This document shows, in pieces, positions 22,145 through 29,011 of a stretch of DNA of 40,807 nucleotides. Positions within the stretch are counted from its first letter, which is position 1, and every line of letters begins with the position of its first letter. This DNA comes from an uncultured Verrucomicrobiota bacterium (lineage in GTDB: Bacteria; Verrucomicrobiota; Verrucomicrobiia; Limisphaerales; UBA9464), in the NCBI GenBank assembly GCA_903939515.1, contig CAJAHH010000075.1, positions 1 through 40,807 of the forward strand. The letters run 5' to 3'. A program made the position numbers and the translations under genes. A model generated the notes under the pieces. The model saw nothing but the letters and a program-made list of their open reading frames with translations, had not been told where the DNA came from and ran no database searches.

Positions 22145-22374
22145 GGCGCACCCCTCTCGCGGATAGCAAAAGCAGCGTCAAAACATCCGTTGCGCCATGT
22201 TTTGTTCATGTTTCCGTCTATGTTGCCCATATCTTCACACACCTTCGCACACGCCTCGCGCTCCTCTGCTGCGACTAGATCAGCCAATCGATAAATGCCT
22301 TGGTCAAGCACTCTCAAGTGGTACTCACTAAACCCCACCTCCCGCGCCATGCGGATAATGTCCTCTCTGTTCAT
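22141..22374 (-). CDS. Small EEREAC/AIRERG-type phage protein 2
   Basis: 77 residues from the ATG at 22374; the frame extends upstream through another gene without a ribosome site. It contains ADLVAAEEREACAKVCEDMG and ends FAIRERGAP. It is a paralogue of the 68-aa neighbour. The N-terminal part (MNREDIIRMAREVGFSEYHL) resembles many small phage proteins. Coupled by ATGA on both sides. Confidence 0.65.
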   Translation of the reverse strand: MNREDIIRMAREVGFSEYHLRVLDQGIYRLADLVAAEEREACAKVCEDMGNIDGNMNKTWRNGCFDAAFAIRERGAP

Positions 22375-22553
22375 GCTCTCTCCCTCGCCCGAATGGCGTC
22401 TGGTCGGTAACTTTTGTAAATGCTCTCTGACTTGCGGTCGATGCAGGCGCGGCAGACCCAACGCGGGACGCCACGCGTAATCCTGCGCTCACCGCCTTCC
22501 ATGGTCCGTGTCGCTTGACAACTAGTACAAAACTTTGTGTCCTCGCTATTCAT
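22371..22553 (-). CDS. Small zinc-knuckle protein, 60 aa
   Basis: 60 residues with two Cys pairs, CTSC at about 9-12 and CRAC at about 34-37, spaced by 21 residues, separated by a basic stretch (RRITRGVPRW). This is a treble-clef or zinc-ribbon-like pattern, suggesting zinc and nucleic-acid binding. The start is ATG at 22553. Coupled by ATGA to the next gene. Confidence 0.65.
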   Translation of the reverse strand: MNSEDTKFCTSCQATRTMEGGERRITRGVPRWVCRACIDRKSESIYKSYRPDAIRARERA

Positions 22554-22821
22554 CTTGATTCTTCTCCTTCAACTTATTGCCGATCACTTCAGCAAAGGCC
22601 GTGGGCGTCTTGGTCACGTTCCATAGCACTTTGACCTCGGCAGTACTAAGCGGCTTCCAAGGGCGGGGAGGTTCTTTTGCCGTGTCTTCGATCACCAGCT
22701 GGACGAAGGCGAGTAGATCGTCGTTACACGGGAAGACCCAGTACTCCCTTTCGATCAGTGGCCGTGGTTCGCGAAACGCGCCCACTGATTCAGCGAGTTC
22801 GAAGTAGTGTTCAGGGCTCAT
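22546..22821 (-). CDS. Small early-region protein, 91 aa
   Basis: 91 residues, soluble (YFELAESVGAFREPRPLIER, then LLAFVQLVIEDTAKEPP, PWKPLSTAEVKVLWNVTK). Not recognised. The start is ATG at 22821, overlapping the HTH gene by 11 bp and the zinc-knuckle gene by 8 bp. Confidence 0.6.
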   Translation of the reverse strand: MSPEHYFELAESVGAFREPRPLIEREYWVFPCNDDLLAFVQLVIEDTAKEPPRPWKPLSTAEVKVLWNVTKTPTAFAEVIGNKLKEKNQDE

Positions 22822-23140
22822 CTAACTCTCTCCTTGAAAACAAACCTTCCGTTGCGATGAGTGCGCGTTGTTCATTGTCGAAGTTCACGTAAACGGCCAG
22901 TTCGTCGTCCAATCGTGTGCTGAAAGCATAGATCGGGCAGCGTAAGTGTGTAGCGAAGGCCATCGCCGTTTTAAGGTTCAAGATGACTTTGCCGTGTAAG
23001 CACTGCCACACGTAGGACTGGTTGCCCACGTTAAAGGCTTTGCCAAACTCTGCCTGCGTGAGCTTTTTGCGTATGTCCCAGAGCGCCAAGAGGCGTTTGC
23101 TTTCCTCTTGATGTGCCTCGGTGGGTTCGCTTCGTTTCAT
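22811..23140 (-). CDS. XRE-like helix-turn-helix protein 2
   Basis: 109 residues from the ATG at 23140, behind GGAGAGAA. Residues about 22-70 read RLLALWDIRKKLTQAEFGKA, then FNVGNQSYVWQCLHGKVILN, an XRE-type HTH. The C-terminal part (ELAVYVNFDNEQRALIATEG) may be a dimerisation or effector region. A likely transcription regulator of the phage or host. Coupled to the upstream gene by ATGA. Confidence 0.7.
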   Translation of the reverse strand: MKRSEPTEAHQEESKRLLALWDIRKKLTQAEFGKAFNVGNQSYVWQCLHGKVILNLKTAMAFATHLRCPIYAFSTRLDDELAVYVNFDNEQRALIATEGLFSRRELDEP

Positions 23141-23355
23141 TTCTCTCTCCAAGCCAGCTTCAGTAGCGACACGGCGTGAAGGTAGTAGTTGTGTCGTTCC
23201 TTGTCCCGTTCGTGCATCTCGAGCAGCACGTCACAGCAGCGTGTGAAGGCGTGACCTGACACGCGGTCCGCGAAGCTGGCTAAGGCTTCCGGGGTGAGGG
23301 GTTCATGGGCCGTGATCCCTGAGTCTTTCGCCATGCGAAGGAGGTTGTCGTTCAT
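23137..23355 (-). CDS. Small early-region protein, 72 aa
   Basis: 72 residues with EPLTPEALASFADRVSGHAF and TRCCDVLLEMHERDKERHNY. Helical, with two adjacent cysteines. Not recognised. ATGA overlaps at both ends place it in the same tight operon. Confidence 0.6.
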   Translation of the reverse strand: MNDNLLRMAKDSGITAHEPLTPEALASFADRVSGHAFTRCCDVLLEMHERDKERHNYYLHAVSLLKLAWREK

Positions 23356-23609
23356 GCGTTCTCCTCTTCTTGATCTTTTTCAAAGGCGTCGAACAGAGCC
23401 CATGAGGCGGATAAGCGGTCTACCAACGTCTTGAAATCAGCGTCTTCAAATTCGCAACGATGAAGCACGGTGGCTTGCATTAACAGAGCGAAGACAAACG
23501 TCGCTGGATCAAGATCAGGGTATTTTTCAAACTGTTCGTCCTCATGATCGTTAAGATCCTTTAATAGGTTCATAAGTTGTTCATTCTTTTGTTCTTCAGT
23601 AAGCGTCAT
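23352..23609 (-). CDS. Small acidic early-region protein, 85 aa
   Basis: 85 residues, strongly acidic and helical (LLKDLNDHEDEQFEKYPDLD, then SWALFDAFEKDQEEENA). Small acidic proteins of this kind sometimes mimic DNA or bind host enzymes, but I see no specific match. The start is ATG at 23609; the end couples to the next gene by ATGA. Confidence 0.6.
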   Translation of the reverse strand: MTLTEEQKNEQLMNLLKDLNDHEDEQFEKYPDLDPATFVFALLMQATVLHRCEFEDADFKTLVDRLSASWALFDAFEKDQEEENA

Positions 23610-23782
23610 GATCTGTGTCTCCGTAGATCGTCGATGACTTCTTGCAGGCGAGTGATTTCTGCTTGCAAGGCTTTCATGCGGCGTTCGCGCTCGGCGAGTT
23701 TTTGTAGGTAGCTGTTCATGACTTCGATCTGCTGTTCGATGAAGAACAGATCAGCAGCGAAGGTTCCGACATTGTTTTCCAT
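23606..23782 (-). CDS. Small coiled-coil protein, 58 aa
   Basis: A frame with an ATG at 23782, behind AAAGGAGAAAGTT, and a stop at 23606-23608 forming ATGA with the next gene. It translates to MENNVGTFAADLFFIEQQ, then a long heptad-like helix (KALQAEITRLQEVIDDLRR). It fills a gap in an otherwise continuous operon, which supports it as real. A coiled-coil protein of unknown function. Confidence 0.6.
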   Translation of the reverse strand: MENNVGTFAADLFFIEQQIEVMNSYLQKLAERERRMKALQAEITRLQEVIDDLRRHRS

Positions 23783-23806
23783 AACTTTCTCCTTTCTAGT
23801 GGTCGA

Positions 23807-24043
23807 TTAAATATCGATTTCGTCTTTTCGGCAGTAGCTCAAGAGTTCCTTGACGGGGACTTCGGTGAGCAAGTGAATGCGCAGGATGATCAGTGGGCTG
23901 ATCTTGTTTGTGCCGCGACGAATTTTGCTAATCGCCGAGGGTTGGAGACGCAAGATGGTCGCGAGTTCATGATCAGCGGTGACTTCAAAGAATTCTTTGA
24001 CGGCGTCGATGAGTTTGTGTTTGTCGATGTGTGATCGGGGCAT
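23807..24043 (-). CDS. XRE/Cro-like helix-turn-helix protein 3
   Basis: 78 residues from the ATG at 24043, behind AGGAGAACGC. It contains HELATILRLQPSAISKIRRG followed by TNKISPLIILRIHLL. It resembles HTH protein 1 (20222-20491) in the same I-R-x-G-T-x-x-I-S pattern and length, so the two look paralogous. A small DNA-binding regulator. Confidence 0.7.
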   Translation of the reverse strand: MPRSHIDKHKLIDAVKEFFEVTADHELATILRLQPSAISKIRRGTNKISPLIILRIHLLTEVPVKELLSYCRKDEIDI

Positions 24044-24051
24044 GCGTTCTC

Positions 24052-24258
24052 CTAGATTTTTCTTTGGCAAGCGAAGGCTTGATGATCGACGCGGAAGGTC
24101 ATGGCGTACTTGCAGTCGCTGATGATCCGTGATTCGCTATTACTGGCACCTATGTAGAGGCCGATGAAGAGTGCGATGAGCGGCCAGAAGGCGAGGGACC
24201 AAATACGTTTGGCCCATGGTACGAGTTGCTTGGTGTCGAAGAAGGATTCGAAGTTCAT
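24052..24258 (-). CDS. Small membrane protein, 68 aa
   Basis: 68 residues from the ATG at 24258 (an AGGA lies about 10 bases upstream). The segment IWSLAFWPLIALFIGLYIGA is a clear transmembrane helix. The C-terminal 35 residues contain two cysteines and are polar. Function unknown. Confidence 0.55.
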   Translation of the reverse strand: MNFESFFDTKQLVPWAKRIWSLAFWPLIALFIGLYIGASNSESRIISDCKYAMTFRVDHQAFACQRKI

Positions 24259-24259
24259 T

Positions 24260-24472
24260 TTATTGATTCCTGAGGGTGTTGATCTGAGCCAGTAGGGTTT
24301 CATTTTCTTTCTCCAGTGCCGCGCAACGATCTGCCATTTCAGCCCATTTAACTTTGTAGAGGTTTTGGCTTTCGATGTGGTCTGCTGCCGTTAAGAAAAG
24401 GCTAGAGATAGTATCGATGTTATGGTTATCTAAGTTTTTAGCGACATCACGTAGGAGTTCGACGAACCTCAT
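24260..24472 (-). CDS. Small coiled-coil protein, 70 aa
   Basis: 70 residues, with a C-terminal coiled coil (MADRCAALEKENETLLAQIN). The N-terminal part reads VELLRDVAKNLDNHNIDTIS. Not recognised. The start is ATG at 24472, overlapping the next upstream stop as ATGA. Confidence 0.55.
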   Translation of the reverse strand: MRFVELLRDVAKNLDNHNIDTISSLFLTAADHIESQNLYKVKWAEMADRCAALEKENETLLAQINTLRNQ

Positions 24473-24693
24473 GCCAGCACCTTTAAAAGATTTTTAATAC
24501 GTTGAGAGACAGTGGCCGTGGTCCGTGTTGCGCGAATCTGGCGTAGATAGTCTTGACCATCGTTAGCGCAGCCGGTGGCGATGTACAGTTGTTTTTGCAG
24601 CAGTTGGATTTCCCGAACGGCCATATCACGTTGACGACGATAGCGCTCAGAGAGACGTTGCCAGTATTCAATGGTATGAACATTGTTATCCAC
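24469..24693 (-). CDS. Small protein with GTG start, 74 aa
   Basis: 74 residues from a GTG at 24693, which follows GGAGGACTAAGC; the frame is open further upstream but inside another gene. It is basic and helical (EYWQRLSERYRRQRDMAVRE). The GTG overlaps the stop of the preceding gene, so the two are coupled. Function unknown. Confidence 0.55.
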   Translation of the reverse strand: MDNNVHTIEYWQRLSERYRRQRDMAVREIQLLQKQLYIATGCANDGQDYLRQIRATRTTATVSQRIKNLLKVLA

Positions 24694-24949
24694 GCTTAGT
24701 CCTCCACGCTTCGTATCGGAAGTAATCCTGAACAAACTCTGGTGTGAGTATTTCGTCTTCAATGGCTAAGACTTCGGACTCAGATAATGCCGTTAGGATA
24801 TTAACGCGACGCGATTTGTTTTGGGAAGAGGGCACACGGATATACACGCCAGTGATGTCGGCTTGCAAAGGTATATCAGGGCCGTCTAACGGGGGGATAA
24901 TGTCGAATTCAACTTCAACATCAAGGTTTAGGTTGGTTTGATGCTGCAT
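24686..24949 (-). CDS. Small acidic protein, 87 aa
   Basis: 87 residues: an acidic beta-like N-terminal half (LDVEVEFDIIPPLDGPDIPL) and a helical C-terminal half (SEVLAIEDEILTPEFVQDYF). Not recognised. The start is ATG at 24949, inside the end of the RHH-like gene (29-bp overlap). Confidence 0.6.
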   Translation of the reverse strand: MQHQTNLNLDVEVEFDIIPPLDGPDIPLQADITGVYIRVPSSQNKSRRVNILTALSESEVLAIEDEILTPEFVQDYFRYEAWRTKRG

Positions 24950-25274
24950 TTTCTCTCTCCTTTCTACGTGCTGCTACGGCTGCTCTGTACTGTTCTTCAG
25001 CCCAGCGTTCTTCTTTGTCCTTGCGTTCGACTTCGATCAGTGTTTTGTTGAATGCGGCTTCGATCATTCGGTGGACGATATCCAGCATGGAAGTCTTGTA
25101 GTACATCGCCAGTTCTTTGACCATCTGGTAGGTCAGTGGGCGCAGATTCAAGACTTTGTACTGGGTTTTCCGTAACGCAGAGCCGGGGCCGGGGTACTTC
25201 TTCTTGCGGCGTTTTGTGCGCCTGCCCTTGCGCTTGACGGGCCGTCCTACCCGCTTTGGTTTGTATTCCTCCAC
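24921..25274 (-). CDS. Basic RHH-like DNA-binding protein
   Basis: 117 residues. The N-terminal 35 are very basic (RRTKRRKKKYPGPGSALRK). The core KVLNLRPLTYQMVKELAMYY, then KTSMLDIVHRMIEAAF, resembles a ribbon-helix-helix fold (one strand and two helices). The C-terminal part is a charged helix. It is the first gene of the small-gene operon, with its own promoter, and so is a reasonable candidate for its regulator. The start is ATG at 25274. Confidence 0.6.
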   Translation of the reverse strand: MEEYKPKRVGRPVKRKGRRTKRRKKKYPGPGSALRKTQYKVLNLRPLTYQMVKELAMYYKTSMLDIVHRMIEAAFNKTLIEVERKDKEERWAEEQYRAAVAARRKERENAASNQPKP

Positions 25275-25297
25275 GCTTTCTCCTTTCTAGCCTGCAT

Positions 25298-25324
25298 AGT
25301 ATACGACAGCGGTGAAACATGCAA
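25298..25324 (-). promoter_or_regulatory. Promoter candidate for the small-gene operon
   Basis: Minus-strand TTGCAT (25319-25324) and TATACT (25298-25303), spaced by 15 bp, followed by GCAGGCTAGAAAGGAG before the ATG at 25274. Spacing is short, but the -10 equals that of the candidate promoter at 32312. Confidence 0.5.
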
Positions 25325-25339
25325 GACGGAATTTATCAT

Positions 25340-25370
25340 AAAAAAGGGGCCCACATGACGTAGGCCCCAA
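25340..25370 (-). terminator. Rho-independent terminator after the DNA polymerase gene
   Basis: On the minus strand GGGGCC (25363-25368 complement), an 11-nt loop, GGCCCC, then TTTTTT. It lies about 50 bp beyond the polymerase stop and ends the replication operon. Confidence 0.85.
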
Positions 25371-25415
25371 ACCAAACTAAGAGAAAGCGAGACAGAGGGG
25401 ACTGCCTCGCCTTCA

Positions 25416-27272
25416 TCATACTGCTTCTCCCCATGAGCGTCCAATTTCTACGTCTACCCGGCTAGGGACCTCGATGGAGACGGCCTTTTCCATGATGGCA
25501 GCGGCTTCGCGGGCCTCATCTTTTGACTTGACGGACATGGCAACCTCGTCGTGGACCTGCAGCAGGAGGTTAAAGCCTGCCTTGTGGAGCGCGATCATGG
25601 CCGCTTTCGTCTGATCTGCCGCTGATCCTTGGATCAAGCGATTTAATCCTTTGTAAGTGAACGCTCGCTTCACCTGCCGCCCATATTCCACCACGGCCTG
25701 CTCATACGGCAGCGCCTTGTTCACGCCCCATTGCTTGGGCTCCCAGAGCGGGAAGCGGCACTTACGGCCCAAGAGAGTACGGATCGCGCCACCGGACGCT
25801 GGATGGTCAATGCGCTGCATGACGGCGTTCACAGTGCCCTTTAGGTACGGCACCTTCTTGTGGAACACCTCTAAGAGCTCAGACGCATCGTCCATCTCCA
25901 TGTCTAAGGAGGCGGCAAGCTTGCCCTTACCCATGCCGTACATCAGCCCCAGACCAATGGTCTTAGCCTGCTTACGTTTGATCCCGGCCATGTCCGCAAC
26001 CATCTGGTGGAAGTCGGTGTTCGGGTCTTTGTGATACGCCTCAACCATCTTCTCGGCCCCCGGCAGGTCCAAGAGCGATGCGTAATGCACAAGAAGTCGC
26101 GGTTCTTGGGAAGAGAAGTCACAACTTGCCCATAAATCGCCTTCTTCGGGCAGAAAGAGGGAGCGCACAAGTGGGCCGATGACCTCGTGCCGTGCTGGGA
26201 CCTGCTGGAGGTTCGGGTTTGCCATCGACAGACGCCCGGTTACTGTCCCGCCCTCGTCACTGCGTAGCTGGTTGACGTGCGGATGAATGCGCCCGTCCTT
26301 CTTGGAGAACTCAAGGTACGGTTGTAAGAAAGTCCCGTGGGTCTTGTTTAATTCTCTGGCCTCCACGATCTGTTTTGCCACTGGGTGGTCACAGGATTCG
26401 AGGAAGGATCGAGTAAAGCTCGGCAGGCCATTGGCCGTCTTTGGATACGGCACCTTTAGCTTGTCAAAGCCCGTGGCAATCGAGGCTGCTGCCCAGATAT
26501 CCACAGAGCTCCCACAGGTCTCGCGGATGTTCTTGATCAGTTTGGCTTCGCGATCTCGATACTCGGCGATCACCTGCTCTGCTTTGTCTCGGTCAAACCG
26601 AATGCCGCGCAGCGTCAGATTGATCAGGATAGGCAGGAGCTCTGTCTCGACTTCGAAGATGTGCTGAACTTCTTCACGCACGAGCAGAGGCTTAAAGGCT
26701 TGCCAGAGCTTTAGAGTAAGCGCAGCGTCTTGCTCGGCGTACTCGCCCACGTACATAGCGGGGAGCTTCCAGAGTTCTTTCTTAGCATGTACGCCGAAGT
26801 CCCCAGCTGCTTCTTTAAGACCCGCTTCGCTCTTGACCTCTTTAAGGTAATCGAAGCCAAGCGCATTGAGGCTGTAGGAGAAACGATTTTCGTCGAGAAG
26901 CGGCGCGGCGAGCATCGTATCGATGATGCGACCATTGATGGTGAATCCAGAGGATAGTAACCACCCGGCATCATAAGCGGCGTTGTGCATGACTTTGTCT
27001 GCGGGGGTTGCAAGAACCTTTCTAATCCAGCGTTCAACAATGCTGCGATCAAGGTTGCCACCACCGCCATGAGCAACAGGGAAGTAGCCGCTCCAGCCGT
27101 CCACGGCGACAGCATAGCCCACGATATACCCGTCAGCACGAGGCCAACCGGGACCCATACCTTCCATGTGTGGATCACAGGTTTCCAAGTCAATTGCAAT
27201 CTCCTTTGCATCAGATAGATCAGGGAAGTGGGCCGGGGGCACCCATTCGGTCTTCACCGGAAACAACGGCAT
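25416..27272 (-). CDS. polA: DNA polymerase, family A (PolA-type) with 3'-5' exonuclease
   Basis: 618 residues from the ATG at 27272. It copies the phage genome. Exonuclease: IAIDLET (D28, E30), HNAAYDAGW (D101) and YAEQDAALTL (D182). Polymerase: CDFSSQEPRLL (D385), the O-helix at 431-446 and LLQVHDEVAM (H574, D575, E576). In the O-helix, RKQAKTIGLGLMYGM aligns R433 to E. coli Arg754, K437 to Lys758 and Y445 to Tyr766, so Leu441 takes the place of Phe762. There is no 5'-3' exonuclease domain, as is usual for phage PolA. Adjacent to helicase and primase genes. Confidence 0.92.
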   Translation of the reverse strand: MPLFPVKTEWVPPAHFPDLSDAKEIAIDLETCDPHMEGMGPGWPRADGYIVGYAVAVDGWSGYFPVAHGGGGNLDRSIVERWIRKVLATPADKVMHNAAYDAGWLLSSGFTINGRIIDTMLAAPLLDENRFSYSLNALGFDYLKEVKSEAGLKEAAGDFGVHAKKELWKLPAMYVGEYAEQDAALTLKLWQAFKPLLVREEVQHIFEVETELLPILINLTLRGIRFDRDKAEQVIAEYRDREAKLIKNIRETCGSSVDIWAAASIATGFDKLKVPYPKTANGLPSFTRSFLESCDHPVAKQIVEARELNKTHGTFLQPYLEFSKKDGRIHPHVNQLRSDEGGTVTGRLSMANPNLQQVPARHEVIGPLVRSLFLPEEGDLWASCDFSSQEPRLLVHYASLLDLPGAEKMVEAYHKDPNTDFHQMVADMAGIKRKQAKTIGLGLMYGMGKGKLAASLDMEMDDASELLEVFHKKVPYLKGTVNAVMQRIDHPASGGAIRTLLGRKCRFPLWEPKQWGVNKALPYEQAVVEYGRQVKRAFTYKGLNRLIQGSAADQTKAAMIALHKAGFNLLLQVHDEVAMSVKSKDEAREAAAIMEKAVSIEVPSRVDVEIGRSWGEAV

Positions 27273-27276
27273 CGTC

Positions 27277-28779
27277 CTATTCAATTCGAAATCCCCTCTC
27301 AATGTTTTTTGGCTTGATGATGTGCAATGATTCTTTAGCCCTTGTCAGTCCGACGTAGAGCAATCGATTTACGTCGTCTGCGTTGTAGGCGTATTCCTTG
27401 GCAAACTTGGGGGATAGGTCCGTTAAGAGCATCACGTGATCTGCTTCGCCACCTTTTGCTCCGTGGATCGTGGAGAGCTTGATCGGCACTTTGCCCATCA
27501 ACTTTGACCCACGACGCAGGATCGAGATGATGTACTGGCGCTGGGTATCCGAAATCTTCGTCAACACTTTGTGCCAGATATCGTCTGTCAACAAACCGTA
27601 AGAAGCTTTTAGCTCTTCTAATGTGTACTCATTGTTCGGATCGATGTCGCGCAGTGTCTTGAACCCACGCTGGACAAACTCAGTGCCGAGGTGTTTGTAA
27701 ACTGTTTTGACCACAGGCATGGGCATCGCTTTGCCCTTACGCAGCGCCTCCCAGCCGAGTACAGCAGTCAAGATGTTCTCGGAGATGCTCCGTTGTCCGT
27801 GACGCTCGAACATCAGTCCTTGTGACCTTAACCACTCATGTAGGTCATTCAACATGTAGTTGGTGGAGGCCAAGATCAGCCATTCACCGGTGGACACATC
27901 GACATGATCGAACGCTTCGTAATACTGGATCAGGCCCATCTCTTGTCGAGGGTGCCACTCTTTGGGTTGGCGTGAGCGAATGCGGCGCACGACGCGGTTG
28001 GCGAGATCGTGAATCTTTGCTGGGACGCGGTAGGATTGTTCGAGTACCTTGATGTCGCCCTCTAATGAGAGAAAGGTTTTGACATCTGCACCTGCCCATG
28101 TGTACACAGCTTGATCGTCGTCACCTGCGATGAACGTGCGGTTAGCGCGCTGTGCCAAGTGGATCACCATCTCCCACTGTAAACGTGAAAGGTCTTGTGC
28201 TTCATCGACGATGAGTACTTCAAGACGAGGGAGATACTCAGGCTCTTGAACGATCTGTTCCAAGAGGTCTGTGAAGTCCATTAGATTGTTTTCGTACTTG
28301 TAGTGACGATACGCGCGCTCGACATACTCGAAGTGAAACCATTCGATGTTGATCTGTGAGTGGTTGTAATGCGTCTTCAAGTCAATGCCACGAATGCGAG
28401 CGAGGTTGATCTCATTTAGGATAGGGTTGTCTGTATGTACGACGAACTCATCATCGCCTGCACTAACCGTCATATCCAAACCTGCGCTACGTGCAAACTC
28501 TCTGTAGTGCTCGGGCTTCATGATCTCGTTGTTCGATACTTGCAGACAACGATAGGCAAGACTGTGCAGTGTGCGAAACCACGGAAAGTCTGTTTCGGCG
28601 TTGAGTTCGTTGAACTTGGCAATCGCACGATCCTTCGCTTCATTAGCCGCTTTGCGCGTGAACGCAAAGTAGCCAATGGAACGAGAGGGCACAGCGTTTT
28701 CTAACTCCTGTTCTACGAGGTTCAGGAGGTAAGTCGTCTTGCCCGACCCCGGAGGGCCGAAGACTTTATGAATCTTCAT
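27277..28779 (-). CDS. UvrD/Rep-type superfamily 1 DNA helicase
   Basis: 500 residues from the ATG at 28779; the longer frame runs back through the preceding gene. Motifs: Walker A FGPPGSGKTTYLL (7-19), motif Ia YFAFTRKAANEAKDRA, motif II LIVDEAQD (189-196), motif III IAGDDDQAVYTWAG (217-230), motif V STIHGAKGGEADHVMLL and motif VI LLYVGLTRAKESLHI near the C-terminus. It unwinds DNA for replication or repair. It lies between primase and polymerase genes with short overlaps, so the three probably work together. Confidence 0.9.
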   Translation of the reverse strand: MKIHKVFGPPGSGKTTYLLNLVEQELENAVPSRSIGYFAFTRKAANEAKDRAIAKFNELNAETDFPWFRTLHSLAYRCLQVSNNEIMKPEHYREFARSAGLDMTVSAGDDEFVVHTDNPILNEINLARIRGIDLKTHYNHSQINIEWFHFEYVERAYRHYKYENNLMDFTDLLEQIVQEPEYLPRLEVLIVDEAQDLSRLQWEMVIHLAQRANRTFIAGDDDQAVYTWAGADVKTFLSLEGDIKVLEQSYRVPAKIHDLANRVVRRIRSRQPKEWHPRQEMGLIQYYEAFDHVDVSTGEWLILASTNYMLNDLHEWLRSQGLMFERHGQRSISENILTAVLGWEALRKGKAMPMPVVKTVYKHLGTEFVQRGFKTLRDIDPNNEYTLEELKASYGLLTDDIWHKVLTKISDTQRQYIISILRRGSKLMGKVPIKLSTIHGAKGGEADHVMLLTDLSPKFAKEYAYNADDVNRLLYVGLTRAKESLHIIKPKNIERGFRIE

Positions 28780-29011
28780 CGTTGGAGTTTCTCCACAAGA
28801 TGATCGGCTGCGTATCGCCTGCATACTTGAAGACAAACTCACGCTCGATGAACTCTGCGGCTTCGTGCTCACCCATACTGTCTTCTTCGATCAGGATGCG
28901 AACCATTACGAGGGCGTCGTATACCAAACGCTCGACCAACTGTTCGCCATGCCATGTGGTGCAGATACCGAGTTCGGCGTCTTTGAATTTTTGTAGTTCG
29001 AGGATTTCCAT
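28766..29011 (-). CDS. Small acidic protein between primase and helicase, 81 aa
   Basis: 81 residues from the ATG at 29011, overlapping the primase stop as TAATG. Helical and acidic (LVERLVYDALVMVRILIEED, then GEHEAAEFIEREF). Its conserved place between replication genes suggests a replication accessory factor, but I cannot assign a function. It overlaps the helicase start by 14 bp. Confidence 0.65.
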   Translation of the reverse strand: MEILELQKFKDAELGICTTWHGEQLVERLVYDALVMVRILIEEDSMGEHEAAEFIEREFVFKYAGDTQPIILWRNSNDEDS

